Notes: generated from the letters alone by a model not told the origin. A stretch of 64,000 nt of DNA from Brachyspira aalborgi (GCF_008016455.1 NZ_SAXU01000001.1:310001-374000), one strand, 5' to 3'; shown: positions 54,465 to 64,000, counted from the first letter of the stretch. Made by a program: numbers and translations.

Positions 54465-57400
54465 TTGAAAAATTTTATTGAATTGATAGTAAAAAAGCCC
54501 GTTGGGGTTTGTATGGGAATAGTCGCATTGGTTATTTTAGGAGTAATAAGCTTAACGAGATTGCCCGTTGACTTTTTGCCCGATATCGAGCGTCCTTATA
54601 TAACGGTTAGAACGAGTTATGATAATGCAGGACCAGAAGAGGTTGAAAAATCCGTGACAAGATTGATTGAAAACGCAGTTTCGAGCGTAAATAATGTAAA
54701 GTCTGTAACATCTTCTTCAAAAGAGGGAGAATCTAAAGTTACTATAGAATTTAATTGGGGAAGCGATTTGACGAGCGCGACGGCAGATATAAGAGAAGCT
54801 CTTGATAGAATAAGAAAAAATCTTCCTGATGACGCCGACAGTCCGACTGTTTATAAATTTTCTACTGATAATATTCCCGTTATGGAAATTTCTTTTTACG
54901 GAACTGAAAATTTATCCGCTCTCTATAATTTGGTTGATAATAATGTATTAAATAAAATAGAGCAGGTTGGAGGAGTAGCGATGGCTGATATTAAAGGCGG
55001 ACTTAAAAGTCAAATAAAAGTCGATATTGATATGAATAGACTTCAGGCTTATGGACTCGATATTAATGCGATAGTAAGAACATTAGGAGAAGAAAATCAG
55101 AATTTAGCTGGAGGAGAAACTTACGAAGGAGTTTATAAATATATATTAAGAACTACGGGAGAGTTTAAAACTATAGACGATATAGGAACTGTCGTAGTCG
55201 CCTTAAAAAATAATAATACGCCAATAAGATTAAGAGAATTAGCCCATATTTACGAAGGCTATGACGATAAAATGGATATAATTAAAGTAAACGGAACGGC
55301 TGCAATTTCGATTTCAATAAATAAAGAATCGGGAGCGAATATGGTTGCCGTTTCAAAAGCGGTAAAAAAGCAGCTTGAAAAACTAAATTTGCCCGAAGGC
55401 ATAAAATATGAAATTCTTTTTAATAATGCCGACACGGTTAATAAATCAATATCGGGAGTTTTGGATACGGCTTGGCAGGGCGGACTTTTTGCCGTAATAA
55501 TTCTTATGATTTATTTATGGAATTTTAGAACGGTTTCAATAATAGCGATTTCTATTCCAATGTCGATAATAATCACTTTTACGATTATGTATTTTATGGG
55601 AGTTACATTAAATATAATATCTTTGGCGGGATTGGTTTTAGGAATTGGTATGATGGTTGATAATTCTATTGTAGTTTTGGAAAATATATTTTTCTACAGA
55701 AATAACGGTTATGGAAAATATTCTTCGGCAATAGAAGGAACTTTTACGGTATCTCTTGCTATTTTAGCGTCAACTTTAACTACAATCGCCGTATTTTTGC
55801 CTTTTCTATTCGTTCAAGGACAAACGGGACAAATGTTTAGAGATTTATGCATTACTGTGACGGTTTCTATGATAGCTTCTCTTGGAGTCGCTTTGACTAT
55901 AGTTCCAATGCTTGGAGCGAGATTAATCACGGGTAAGAAATCAAAAAGATTGGCTAAATTTGAAAACTTTTTTAATAAATATTTTCATTCTAAAGTTAAT
56001 TTTGTTTATAATAAAATATTGACTTATTCGGTTAATCATAAAAATAGAGTTTTAATTCCTACTTTAAGCATAGTTTTTGCTATTATAATTATAGGTTTAA
56101 TATTTATAGGAAAAGAAGGTTTTCCCGTTTCTGACGAAGGACAATTTCAAGCAAAGGTTACAATGCCCGTTGGAACGAGAAAAGAACAAACTAAATCTTT
56201 TGTAGAAAGAATGGGCAAAGATATTGAAGAGGCTATAGGAGAAGATTTGAAGAGAATACAGACTAGAGTTAGATACGGTTCTTCGGCAAATAAAGGAGAG
56301 ATAAGAGTTCAATTAAGAGATAAATCTGAAGGAAGAAAATTATCTACTTTAAAATATATGGGTTTATCAAGAAAAAAATTATCGGTTTATCCTGCGAAAA
56401 TAAGCTTAAAATTAATAACTTCAACAAAAATTATGGGAAATTCGTCTTCTGATGGAATAGATATCGATATTGTCGGCGAAGATTTAGACAGAGGAATAGA
56501 TTTGGCTGAAAAAATTTTAGTCGCTTTGGAAGATGTGGAAGGACTTAAAGATGTTCGTTTAAGAAGAGACGATTCAAATCCCGAGCTTAATATTTCTATT
56601 AATAGAGATTTGGCTTCAAAAATGGGACTTAATATGAAAACTGTAGCTAGTTCTATTAAAACGGGTTTCGGCGGAACTACTGCTACAAGAATGACTCCAG
56701 ACGGTTCTCTTCATACCGATTTGGATGTTCAAGTTCAATTAAATCAGAGAGATAGAATAAATATAGACGATATTAAAAGAATGCTTATCCCCACTTCATT
56801 TGGAATAGTTCCAATATCTTCGATTGCCGATATAAAAAAGACTTTCGGACCTACGGCTATTGACAGAAAAGACGATAGCAGAATAATCACAATAACGGCT
56901 TCGGGCGAGGGAAGAGCTATGGATAGAATAATGGCTGATGTTCAATCGGCTATTAATTCAAAAGTCTTTATTCCTTCTGGCTTCAGTATAAATTATTCGG
57001 GCGATTACGAGGATATGCAGGACGCTTTCGCTCAACTCTTGCAAGCTATAATTTTAGCTTTGGTTTTAGTTTATGCGGTTATGGCAACTCAATTTGAATC
57101 TTATATTGCGCCTTTCGTTATCGCTTTGGCTATTCCTTTTGGTTTTGCTGGTTCAATTTTGTTATTATTAATTACGAGACAAACTTTAAGCGTTTATAGC
57201 GGAATTGGAATAATAGTTTTAATCGGAGTTGTAGTTAATAACGGAATTGTCTTAATAGATTATATGAATCAATTAATGCATGAAAAGAAAATAAACGGAG
57301 ATAAGGCGGCGTTAATTGCAGGACCAAGAAGATTGCGTCCTGTTTTAATGACTTCGCTTACTACAATATTAGGACTTTTGCCTATGGCTTTGGCGAGCGG

Positions 57401-57605
57401 AGAAGGAAACGAAATGTATAAACCTTTATCAATAGCGTTATTAGGCGGACTTACCGTTTCGACAATGTTTACTTTGGTAATAGTTCCAACCGTTTATGCT
57501 GCGATAAGAAATAGAATTCCGCTTAAAGATTATGCCGCTAAAGATACGGCAAGCATTGAAAATAAAGCGAATATTGAAGACGCTTTAGGAGATATTGGAG
57601 AATAA
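54465..57605 (+). CDS. RND-family efflux pump 2 (inner-membrane transporter)
   Basis: A 1046-residue AcrB-like pump starting at TTG 54465 (GGAG 7 nt upstream; MKNFIELIVKKPVGV). The TM4 motif is VLGIGMMVDNSIVVLENIF; IGVVVNNGIVLIDYMNQLM is in TM10. It is very similar along its whole length to pump 3 (60495), so the pair arose by recent duplication and could form a mixed trimer as MdtB/MdtC do (inference). No clear promoter lies between the terminator and the TTG; transcription may come through the terminator. Confidence 0.93.
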   Translation: MKNFIELIVKKPVGVCMGIVALVILGVISLTRLPVDFLPDIERPYITVRTSYDNAGPEEVEKSVTRLIENAVSSVNNVKSVTSSSKEGESKVTIEFNWGSDLTSATADIREALDRIRKNLPDDADSPTVYKFSTDNIPVMEISFYGTENLSALYNLVDNNVLNKIEQVGGVAMADIKGGLKSQIKVDIDMNRLQAYGLDINAIVRTLGEENQNLAGGETYEGVYKYILRTTGEFKTIDDIGTVVVALKNNNTPIRLRELAHIYEGYDDKMDIIKVNGTAAISISINKESGANMVAVSKAVKKQLEKLNLPEGIKYEILFNNADTVNKSISGVLDTAWQGGLFAVIILMIYLWNFRTVSIIAISIPMSIIITFTIMYFMGVTLNIISLAGLVLGIGMMVDNSIVVLENIFFYRNNGYGKYSSAIEGTFTVSLAILASTLTTIAVFLPFLFVQGQTGQMFRDLCITVTVSMIASLGVALTIVPMLGARLITGKKSKRLAKFENFFNKYFHSKVNFVYNKILTYSVNHKNRVLIPTLSIVFAIIIIGLIFIGKEGFPVSDEGQFQAKVTMPVGTRKEQTKSFVERMGKDIEEAIGEDLKRIQTRVRYGSSANKGEIRVQLRDKSEGRKLSTLKYMGLSRKKLSVYPAKISLKLITSTKIMGNSSSDGIDIDIVGEDLDRGIDLAEKILVALEDVEGLKDVRLRRDDSNPELNISINRDLASKMGLNMKTVASSIKTGFGGTTATRMTPDGSLHTDLDVQVQLNQRDRINIDDIKRMLIPTSFGIVPISSIADIKKTFGPTAIDRKDDSRIITITASGEGRAMDRIMADVQSAINSKVFIPSGFSINYSGDYEDMQDAFAQLLQAIILALVLVYAVMATQFESYIAPFVIALAIPFGFAGSILLLLITRQTLSVYSGIGIIVLIGVVVNNGIVLIDYMNQLMHEKKINGDKAALIAGPRRLRPVLMTSLTTILGLLPMALASGEGNEMYKPLSIALLGGLTVSTMFTLVIVPTVYAAIRNRIPLKDYAAKDTASIENKANIEDALGDIGE

Positions 57606-57650
57606 TAGATTTTTACTAAAAATATAAATTTTTGTTATTAAATCAGATAG

Positions 57651-57678
57651 GGAACTTTTTTAAAAGTTATTCGTCTAA
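57651..57678 (+). promoter_or_regulatory. RpoE-type ECF promoter before TolC/adaptor/RND-3
   Basis: GGAACTT (57651-57657), 15-nt spacer, GTCTAA (57673-57678). Same boxes, same spacing and same flanks (a G before, ATTC before GTCTAAT) as the site at 49807. Transcription would start about 90 nt before the TolC GTG. Confidence 0.72.
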
Positions 57679-57775
57679 TAAAATATAGAAAATTATATAT
57701 TGATATTTTTAATTTGAAGTTTATAATAATCGTTTATTAAATATTGTAAACTATCCTTAAACAACGGAGTTTATT

Positions 57776-59131
57776 GTGAGATTTTATTTATTTTTATTTT
57801 TATTTTTGCTTTTTAGTTTTATTATATACGCTCAAGATAACAATTATACTAATGAAACTTCTGCAAATACAAATAATATAAAAGTAAGAATAAATTTGGA
57901 AGATGCCTTAAAAATAGCTTCCGAGAACGATAAAACGCTTAAACAATCGGAATACGATGTTAGAATAGCTCAAGCTCAAAAGGACGCTTCTTTTTCCGAT
58001 TTATTTTTGCCTTCTCTTTCGGTTGGCGGAAGCGTTAATTTAGGCGAACAGCAAGAATTGGGTTCGGAACTTTCTTCAAGTTCAACGACTTGGAGCGCAA
58101 ACGCCACTTTATCGAAAACGCTTTTTACGGGATTTAAAAATTGGAATACGGATAAAGCTAACGATATAAATTTAAAAATGAAGAAAAACACTTATTATGA
58201 TAACGCTAAAAGCGTAGATTTAAATACAAAACTTGCATTTTATAACACTTTTATAGCTCAAGAAAATTATAAAGTTTATTTGCAATCTCAATTAAATTAT
58301 AGCAATAGAATGAATTATAATTATATTCAATATAGAAATGGGCAGGTTTCAGAATACGAATATTTAAATTCAAAAGTTCAATACGAAAATACAAAACCTC
58401 AAGTTGTTACTTTAAGCAATCAATACCAAAGTTTAAAATTAACATTTATCCGACAAATAGGACTTACCAATATTGCGGATGAAGTTGAATTAATAGGAAA
58501 TATTTTGGACGCTACAAATATAATAATTCCCGATATGGAATATGACGATTTGCTTACTATTATAATGAATAATAATGTAGAATTAAACAATATGGAAAAT
58601 AATTTGCAAATGCTCGAATATAATAAAAAAGTTGCAAGAAGTTATTTGTGGCCCACGCTAACGGGAAACGCGACAGTCGGAGTAAGCAAAGCGGATAAAT
58701 TAAGAGATTATAAAGGTTATGCGGATAGAAAAGGACAATTTAATTGGGGAGTTGGTTTTTCTCTAAATTATTATCTCGATTCTCTTCTTCCTTTTTCTTC
58801 AACGGCAAAGGCGGCGGAACAGATAGATTTGAGTATAAAACAGATGGAATTAAATTATTCGCAGTTAAGAGACACTATAGAGGTTAGCAGCAGAGATTTA
58901 ATATCAACGGCTCGCTCGCAAGCATTGAATTTAGAATCGCAGGCTGAAAATGCAAGGACGGCGGCTTATGCATTACAAATGGCAGAGAGACAATATAGAG
59001 GCGGAAGTATTTCTATGCTTGAAGTGAATGATGCGGAAGTAACTTATTTGAACGCTCAACTTTCGTATTTGCAAGCTATTTATGAATATTTGTCAAGCGC
59101 TCTTCAGGTTCTTAAACTTTTAGGAATTTAG
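57776..59131 (+). CDS. TolC-family outer-membrane efflux protein
   Basis: A 451-residue protein starting at GTG 57776 (GGAG 7 nt upstream). The signal peptide ends near residue 20 (FSFIIYAQ). Two OEP repeats follow, with ALKIASENDKTLKQSEYDVR near the start, long helical stretches and the second repeat near AEQIDLSIKQMELNYSQLRD and RQYRGGSISMLEVNDAEVTY. It forms the outer-membrane channel for the pumps here. First gene of an operon with the adaptor (45 nt) and RND-3 (37 nt). Confidence 0.92.
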   Translation: MRFYLFLFLFLLFSFIIYAQDNNYTNETSANTNNIKVRINLEDALKIASENDKTLKQSEYDVRIAQAQKDASFSDLFLPSLSVGGSVNLGEQQELGSELSSSSTTWSANATLSKTLFTGFKNWNTDKANDINLKMKKNTYYDNAKSVDLNTKLAFYNTFIAQENYKVYLQSQLNYSNRMNYNYIQYRNGQVSEYEYLNSKVQYENTKPQVVTLSNQYQSLKLTFIRQIGLTNIADEVELIGNILDATNIIIPDMEYDDLLTIIMNNNVELNNMENNLQMLEYNKKVARSYLWPTLTGNATVGVSKADKLRDYKGYADRKGQFNWGVGFSLNYYLDSLLPFSSTAKAAEQIDLSIKQMELNYSQLRDTIEVSSRDLISTARSQALNLESQAENARTAAYALQMAERQYRGGSISMLEVNDAEVTYLNAQLSYLQAIYEYLSSALQVLKLLGI

Positions 59132-59176
59132 ATTTATATAAACGATTTAATATTATTAATTAGGAGATTAAAAATT

Positions 59177-60457
59177 ATGAGTTTAAAAAATAAAATTAAT
59201 ATTTTAGTTTTTTTCGTTTTCTTTACATTGTTATTTATATCTTGTAAGAAAAAAGAAGATTTGCAAAGAAAAGAAAATCCTATAAGCGTTTTGGTTGCAG
59301 CTCCGATAAGACAGAATCTAAACGAATATTTGGATTTGTCGGCTGAAATTAAGGCTATTAAAGAAGTGGAAATATCTTCCGATGTTCCTGGAAAAATAGC
59401 AAATATTCTTAAATATGAAGGAAGTTTTGTTAAAAAAGGAGACACTATAGCTTTAATTGACAGATTCGTAATAGGCGCAAATTATGCATACGCTCCCGCA
59501 AGAACTCCGATAGCGGGATATGTTACAACTACTTATATGGCTGTTGGCGCTTCAATAGCGGCTTCAACTCCAATTGCAAATGTGGCGGATATTAGCAAAT
59601 TAGAAGTTGAAATACAAGTTCCCGAAAGGTCGATTACGGGAATAGAATTAGGGCAGTCGGTATTTATAAGAGTGCCTTCTTCTCCAAATAAAGAGATTGA
59701 GGCTAAAATAACAAAGAGAGATTATGCGGTTAATCCTTCAACAAGAACTTTAATGGTTAAAGCCTTAATAGACAATAAAGACAGATTACTTTTGCCTGGA
59801 ATGTTTTCCGATGTTTCTATTTTATTAAATTCTGCAAATAATGTATTCGTTATACCAAATAGCGCGGTATTTAGCGATGATTTGGGAAAAAATTATATAT
59901 ATGTAGTAAAAGGAGATAGCGTAGTTCCTAAAGACGGAAATATTACAGAAAGCGAAAATACTAACTCTAAATATAGAGCTTATACGAGAGAGGTAAATAT
60001 ATTATTTGTTTCAAAGGATAAAGTGGCTTTAAGCGGCGGACTTGAAGACGGCGAGGAAGTCGTTATGTTTGGTAGAGAATTCTTAAAAGACGGTTCTTTA
60101 GTTAATAGAATAGAAAACGACCCTACGATTATGGAATATATAACTCCTTCAGATTCTATAGAAACAAATACAATAATAACGAATGCCTCAACAAATAATA
60201 ATGCGCAAGTTTCAGCAAATACGAATAATAGAGTTAATAACGATAGAACTATAAAACAAAAAAATAGTTCTACAAATCAAAATAATACTCAAAAAACAAA
60301 AAAAGAAAATGTTATTCAAACTCCGCTTATTAATAATACGAATAATTTAAGCACCAATAATATTAATAATTCTAATTCTTTAAAATCGGATATAGTAGAA
60401 GGAACGAATACAAATAATAACGAAGAGATTAACGAAGTTTATTCCGTAGGCGGTTAA
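59177..60457 (+). CDS. RND periplasmic adaptor lipoprotein lacking the alpha-hairpin
   Basis: A 426-residue membrane-fusion protein with a lipoprotein signal (lipobox LLFISC). The lipoyl halves are contiguous: EISSDVPGKIANILKYEGSF and VKKGDTIALID run almost straight into ARTPIAGYVTTTYMAVGAS, leaving no room for the coiled-coil hairpin that contacts TolC in AcrA. Beta-barrel and membrane-proximal domains follow. The last ~90 residues are an Asn/Thr/Ser-rich low-complexity tail. A hairpin-less adaptor is known from BesA of Borrelia. GGAG upstream supports ATG 59177. Confidence 0.92.
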   Translation: MSLKNKINILVFFVFFTLLFISCKKKEDLQRKENPISVLVAAPIRQNLNEYLDLSAEIKAIKEVEISSDVPGKIANILKYEGSFVKKGDTIALIDRFVIGANYAYAPARTPIAGYVTTTYMAVGASIAASTPIANVADISKLEVEIQVPERSITGIELGQSVFIRVPSSPNKEIEAKITKRDYAVNPSTRTLMVKALIDNKDRLLLPGMFSDVSILLNSANNVFVIPNSAVFSDDLGKNYIYVVKGDSVVPKDGNITESENTNSKYRAYTREVNILFVSKDKVALSGGLEDGEEVVMFGREFLKDGSLVNRIENDPTIMEYITPSDSIETNTIITNASTNNNAQVSANTNNRVNNDRTIKQKNSSTNQNNTQKTKKENVIQTPLINNTNNLSTNNINNSNSLKSDIVEGTNTNNNEEINEVYSVGG

Positions 60458-60494
60458 TTAGTTATAAAATAAATAATAATTAAGGAGAATATCA

Positions 60495-63400
60495 ATGAGA
60501 AGTTTTATCGAATTAGTAGTAAAAAAGCCCGTAGCGGTTTGCATGGGTATTGTCGCTATAGTAATTTTGGGAATAGTGAGTTTATCGAGATTGCCCGTAG
60601 ACTTTTTGCCAAATATGGAACTTCCATTTATAAGCGTGAGGACGACTTATGATAATGCGGGACCAGAAGAGGTTGAAAAATCGGTAACGAGATTAATCGA
60701 AAGTGCCGTTTCGGGAATTAATAATGTTAAAACAATAACATCTTCCTCAAGAGAGGGAATATCGAGCGTTTTTATAGAATTTAATTGGGGAAGCGATTTA
60801 TCGAGCGCAACCGCCGATATAAGAGAAGCTTTAGACAGAATAAGAAGTTCTTTGCCAGACGATGCGGAAAGTCCCGCTGTTTATAAATTTTCTACCGACA
60901 ATATTCCCGTTATGGCTATAGCTTTTTACGGAACGGATAATTTATCCGCTTTATACGATTTGGTAGACAATCAAATATTAAACAGAATAAAGCAAGTCGG
61001 CGGAGTCGCAATGGCTGAAATTTGGGGAGGACTAAAAACTCAAATAAAAGTCGATGTCGATATGAATAGACTTCAGGCTTACGGACTCGATATTAATACT
61101 ATTGTGTCCACGCTTGCTCGCGAAAATCAAAACTTGGCGGGAGGACAAACTTACGAAGGAGTTTATAAATATACTTTAAGAACTACGGGAGAGTTTAAAA
61201 CGGTAAGCGATATCGGAACGGTTGTTGTAGCGTTAAAAGAAAATAATACTCCTATAAGATTAAGAGATATAGCGAATATTTACGAAGGCTACGATGAAGA
61301 TATGGATATAGTTAAAGTAAACGGAGCGCCCGCCGTTTCTGTTTCGATAAATAAAGAATCTGGAGCGAATACCGTTGGAGTTTCTGACTCTATTAAAAAA
61401 CAGCTAGATAATTTGAATTTGCCCGAAGGAATTAAATACGAAGTTCTTTTTAATACCGCCGATACGGTTAATGATTCTATTGCGGGAGTATTGGACGCCG
61501 CTTGGCAGGGCGGACTTTTTGCAGTAATAATTCTTATGATTTATTTATGGAAATTTAGAACAGTCGCCATAATTGCTATATCTATTCCTATGTCTATAAT
61601 AGTGACTTTTACTTTAATGTATTTTATGGATATTACTTTGAATATAGTTTCGCTTTCGGGACTAGTTTTGGGAATAGGAATGATGGTAGACAATTCTATA
61701 GTTGTTTTGGAGAATATATTTTTCTATAGAAATAGCGGATACGGAAAATATTCCGCGGCAATAGACGGAACATATACCGTAGCGCTCGCAATATCGGCGT
61801 CAACTCTAACGACAATAGCCGTTTTCTTGCCTTTCTTATTCGTTGAAGGAATGACGGGGCAGATGTTTAGAGATTTATGTATTACGGTTACGGTTTCTTT
61901 GCTTGCTTCTTTGGCGGTTGCTTTAACTATAGTGCCAATGCTTGGAGCAAGATTAATAACGAGCAAGAAATCAAAACATTTATACAAATTTGAAAATTTC
62001 TTTGATAAACATTTTCATTCAAAAGTTAATAATATTTATGATAAAATATTGACTTATTCGGTAAAACATAAGAATAGAGTTTTAATTCCAATTATAAGCA
62101 TAATTATGGCTATAATAGTTATAGGACTTATATTTATAGGAAAAGAAGGTTTTCCTGAAGCCGATGAAGGACAATTTCAAGCAAATGTTACAATGCCTGT
62201 TGGAACGAGAATAGAACAAACAGGCTCTTTTATAGATAGAATGGAAAAAGATATAATGGATGTATTAGGAGACGATATGGAGAGAATACAGACGAGAGTT
62301 AGATACGGTTCTTCGGCTAATAGAGGAGAGTTGAGAGTTAAATTAATAGATAAGGATAAAGGCAGAAAAATTGAAACTAAAGAATATGTCGAGCTTGTTA
62401 GAAATAAATTGATAAGCTATCCCGCTAAAATTAATGTCGATACCGTAAATAATACTATGGGCGGACGCGGAGGCGACTCTGGAGGAATAGATATTGAAAT
62501 AATAGGAGAAGATTTAGACAGAGCGGTAGATTTGGGAAATAATATTATAGCGGCTTTGGAAGATGTTAAAGGATTGAGAGATATTCGTTTGAAAAGAGAC
62601 GATTCAAGTCCCGAGCTTAATATTTCTATAAATAGAGATTTAGCTTCAAAAATGGGATTAAATATAAGCACGGTTGCCAATTCTATTAAAACGAGTTTCG
62701 GAGGCACTAAAGCCACAAGAATGACGCCAGAAGGTTCGGCAAATACCGATATCGATGTTCAAGTTCAATTAAACGAAAGAGACAGAATAAATGTAGACGA
62801 TGTTAAAAGAATGCTTATTCCTACTTCGGCTGGAATGGTTCCCGTTTCTTCAATAGCGAGCATAGATAAAACTTTTGGACCTACGGTAATTGATAGAAAA
62901 GACGATAGCAGAATAACTACCGTAACGGCTTCGGGTTATGGGCGTCCTATGAATCAAATTATGGAAGATGTTCAATCGGCTATCAATTCAAAAGTCTTTA
63001 TGCCTTCTGGATTTAGTATAAATTATTCTGGAGATTACGAGGATATGCAGGAAGCTTTCGGACAACTTTTACAAGCTGTAATTTTGGCTTTAGTTTTGGT
63101 TTATGCGGTTATGGCAACTCAATTTGAATCTTATATCGCGCCTTTCGTTATAGCTTTAGCAATTCCTTTCGGTTTTGCTGGCTCTCTTATTTTACTTCTT
63201 ATAGGAGGCGAAACATTGAGCGTTTATAGCGGAATTGGAATTATAGTTTTAATCGGAGTTGTAGTTAATAACGGAATAGTTTTAATCGACTATATGAATC
63301 AATTAATGCAAGAGAAAAAGATAAACGGAGATGAAGCCGCTATGATTGCAGGACCAAGAAGATTGCGTCCAGTTTTAATGACTTCTCTAACCACTATACT

Positions 63401-63635
63401 GGGGCTTTTGCCTATGGCTTTAAGTAGCGGAAGCGGAAATGAAATGTATAGACCTTTGGCTTTGGCTTTATTAGGCGGGCTTACAATTTCTACAATGTTT
63501 ACTTTGGTTATAGTTCCTACAGTTTATGCGGCTATAAGAAATAGAATTCCGTTAAAAGATTACGCGGCTAAAGATATTGAAAGCATTGAAAAGAATGAAA
63601 ATATTGATGACGCTTTGGGAACGGCGGATAAATAA
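60495..63635 (+). CDS. RND-family efflux pump 3 (inner-membrane transporter)
   Basis: A 1046-residue AcrB-like pump in the TolC/adaptor operon, so probably the primary partner of both. It starts MRSFIELVVKKPVAVCMG. The TM4 motif is VLGIGMMVDNSIVVLENIF (Asp near 396), with GDYEDMQEAFGQLLQAVILA and IGVVVNNGIVLIDYMNQLM. It is highly similar to pump 2. GGAG upstream supports ATG 60495, and a bidirectional terminator follows. Confidence 0.95.
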   Translation: MRSFIELVVKKPVAVCMGIVAIVILGIVSLSRLPVDFLPNMELPFISVRTTYDNAGPEEVEKSVTRLIESAVSGINNVKTITSSSREGISSVFIEFNWGSDLSSATADIREALDRIRSSLPDDAESPAVYKFSTDNIPVMAIAFYGTDNLSALYDLVDNQILNRIKQVGGVAMAEIWGGLKTQIKVDVDMNRLQAYGLDINTIVSTLARENQNLAGGQTYEGVYKYTLRTTGEFKTVSDIGTVVVALKENNTPIRLRDIANIYEGYDEDMDIVKVNGAPAVSVSINKESGANTVGVSDSIKKQLDNLNLPEGIKYEVLFNTADTVNDSIAGVLDAAWQGGLFAVIILMIYLWKFRTVAIIAISIPMSIIVTFTLMYFMDITLNIVSLSGLVLGIGMMVDNSIVVLENIFFYRNSGYGKYSAAIDGTYTVALAISASTLTTIAVFLPFLFVEGMTGQMFRDLCITVTVSLLASLAVALTIVPMLGARLITSKKSKHLYKFENFFDKHFHSKVNNIYDKILTYSVKHKNRVLIPIISIIMAIIVIGLIFIGKEGFPEADEGQFQANVTMPVGTRIEQTGSFIDRMEKDIMDVLGDDMERIQTRVRYGSSANRGELRVKLIDKDKGRKIETKEYVELVRNKLISYPAKINVDTVNNTMGGRGGDSGGIDIEIIGEDLDRAVDLGNNIIAALEDVKGLRDIRLKRDDSSPELNISINRDLASKMGLNISTVANSIKTSFGGTKATRMTPEGSANTDIDVQVQLNERDRINVDDVKRMLIPTSAGMVPVSSIASIDKTFGPTVIDRKDDSRITTVTASGYGRPMNQIMEDVQSAINSKVFMPSGFSINYSGDYEDMQEAFGQLLQAVILALVLVYAVMATQFESYIAPFVIALAIPFGFAGSLILLLIGGETLSVYSGIGIIVLIGVVVNNGIVLIDYMNQLMQEKKINGDEAAMIAGPRRLRPVLMTSLTTILGLLPMALSSGSGNEMYRPLALALLGGLTISTMFTLVIVPTVYAAIRNRIPLKDYAAKDIESIEKNENIDDALGTADK

Positions 63636-63657
63636 TTAGTTAATAAATTTAATAAAT

Positions 63658-63704
63658 AAAGTCGTAAACTATTATTAATTTTAATATAGCTTGCGACTTT
63701 TATT
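63658..63704. terminator. Bidirectional terminator between RND-3 and the P-type ATPase
   Basis: AAAGTCGTAAACTAT and ATAGCTTGCGACTTT form a ~15-bp stem with one mismatch and one G-T pair around an AT-rich loop, with A and T runs on both sides. It serves the two convergent genes. Confidence 0.82.
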
Positions 63705-63714
63705 AATTTAAATA

Positions 63715-64000
63715 TTATTTACTAGGCTTAAAAAAATTTAATCTCAAAGCGTTAGCAACCACGCAAACTGAACTTAAACTCATAGCAAGCGCGGCAAATA
63801 TAGGATTTAATAATAAATCTTTTCCCATTATCGCTACTAAAAAATTGCCGATTGACGAATTAATCAAACTCTCTCTAAATATATGCAATAATCCCGCGGC
63901 AACGGGTATTCCCAAAACATTATAACAAAAAGCCCAAAAAAGATTCTGCTTAATATCTCGCATAGTAGCCTTGCTTAATTCTATCGCGGTCACAACATCT
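63715..64000 (-). CDS. Heavy-metal (copper-type) P-type ATPase, C-terminal part
   Basis: The frame is open to the right edge, so only the last 94 residues or so are present. It reads [20 protein letters not shown], then [18 protein letters not shown] and [20 protein letters not shown], ending [10 protein letters not shown]. This is the final hinge and TM segments of P1B ATPases; NxxxxPxAA-like [11 protein letters not shown] and [15 protein letters not shown] match CopA-type (Cu+) exporters, where the Met-x-x-Ser-Ser is a metal site. Confidence 0.9.
   Translation of the reverse strand, partial: DVVTAIELSKATMRDIKQNLFWAFCYNVLGIPVAAGLLHIFRESLINSSIGNFLVAIMGKDLLLNPIFAALAMSLSSVCVVANALRLNFFKPSK

Overview
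The window is very AT-rich bacterial chromosome. A spirochaete of the genus Brachyspira is the best fit: AGA/GGA/ATA-dominated codon use, spirochaete-type families (cyclic-nucleotide-domain/TPR fusion, DUF2225, a hairpin-less RND adaptor like Borrelia BesA), and strong CTTGA(C/A)-N16/17-TATAAT promoters. The genus is an inference from protein style, not from a marker gene.

Layout. 1-3925: the end of clpX, an ECF sigma factor with an overlapping single-TM partner (candidate anti-sigma), and clpC. 3926-9312: a promoter, a leaderless mini-ORF carrying a pentanucleotide (AGCTC) tandem repeat, then a tightly packed six-gene operon of mostly unknown proteins (duplicated zinc ribbon, DUF1232 membrane protein, 22-unit TPR protein, two related CxxC proteins, one exported protein). 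9573-11811: a polar amino-acid ABC importer. 12021-19452: a small lipoprotein, lgt, an M50 protease, a GlmU-like enzyme, a propeller-like envelope protein, DUF2225 and an LptF/LptG permease. 19467-21840: an unknown gene and proS. 21937-26171: a second leaderless mini-ORF with another pentanucleotide repeat (CAAGC) leading into a GT11-type glycosyltransferase, then a GldG-like protein and a flippase. 26168-28404: two cyclic-nucleotide-domain proteins, tRNA-Tyr and a STAS protein. 28506-31424: a single-chain restriction-modification enzyme. 31548-41919: aminotransferase, outer-membrane-like protein, lon, dxr, a two-component pair and floA. 42055-43497: a small island of orphan genes with two broken genes. 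43523-49798: pyrH, aminotransferase, MarR regulator, envelope protein, lysA, a membrane protein and a ComF-like protein. 49807-63635: a large RND efflux region with three pumps, TolC, an adaptor and a PepSY-like protein. 63715-64000: the end of a P-type ATPase.

Main points. (1) Two intergenic sites match the RpoE-type ECF promoter (GGAACTT-N15-GTCTAA), one before the lipoprotein/RND-1 genes and one before TolC/adaptor/RND-3. With an ECF sigma gene in the same window this suggests an envelope-stress efflux regulon. (2) Two unrelated loci share one design: sigma-70 promoter, ATG at or within a few bases of the predicted transcription start, 44-47 nt, a 5-nt tandem array, then the downstream gene. 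In each, one frame after the array stops at once and the other two run to the start of the next gene. I read these as phase-variable translational-coupling switches; as sequenced, one is in the early-stop state and the other in the run-through state. (3) The operon behind the first switch is a candidate undescribed system.
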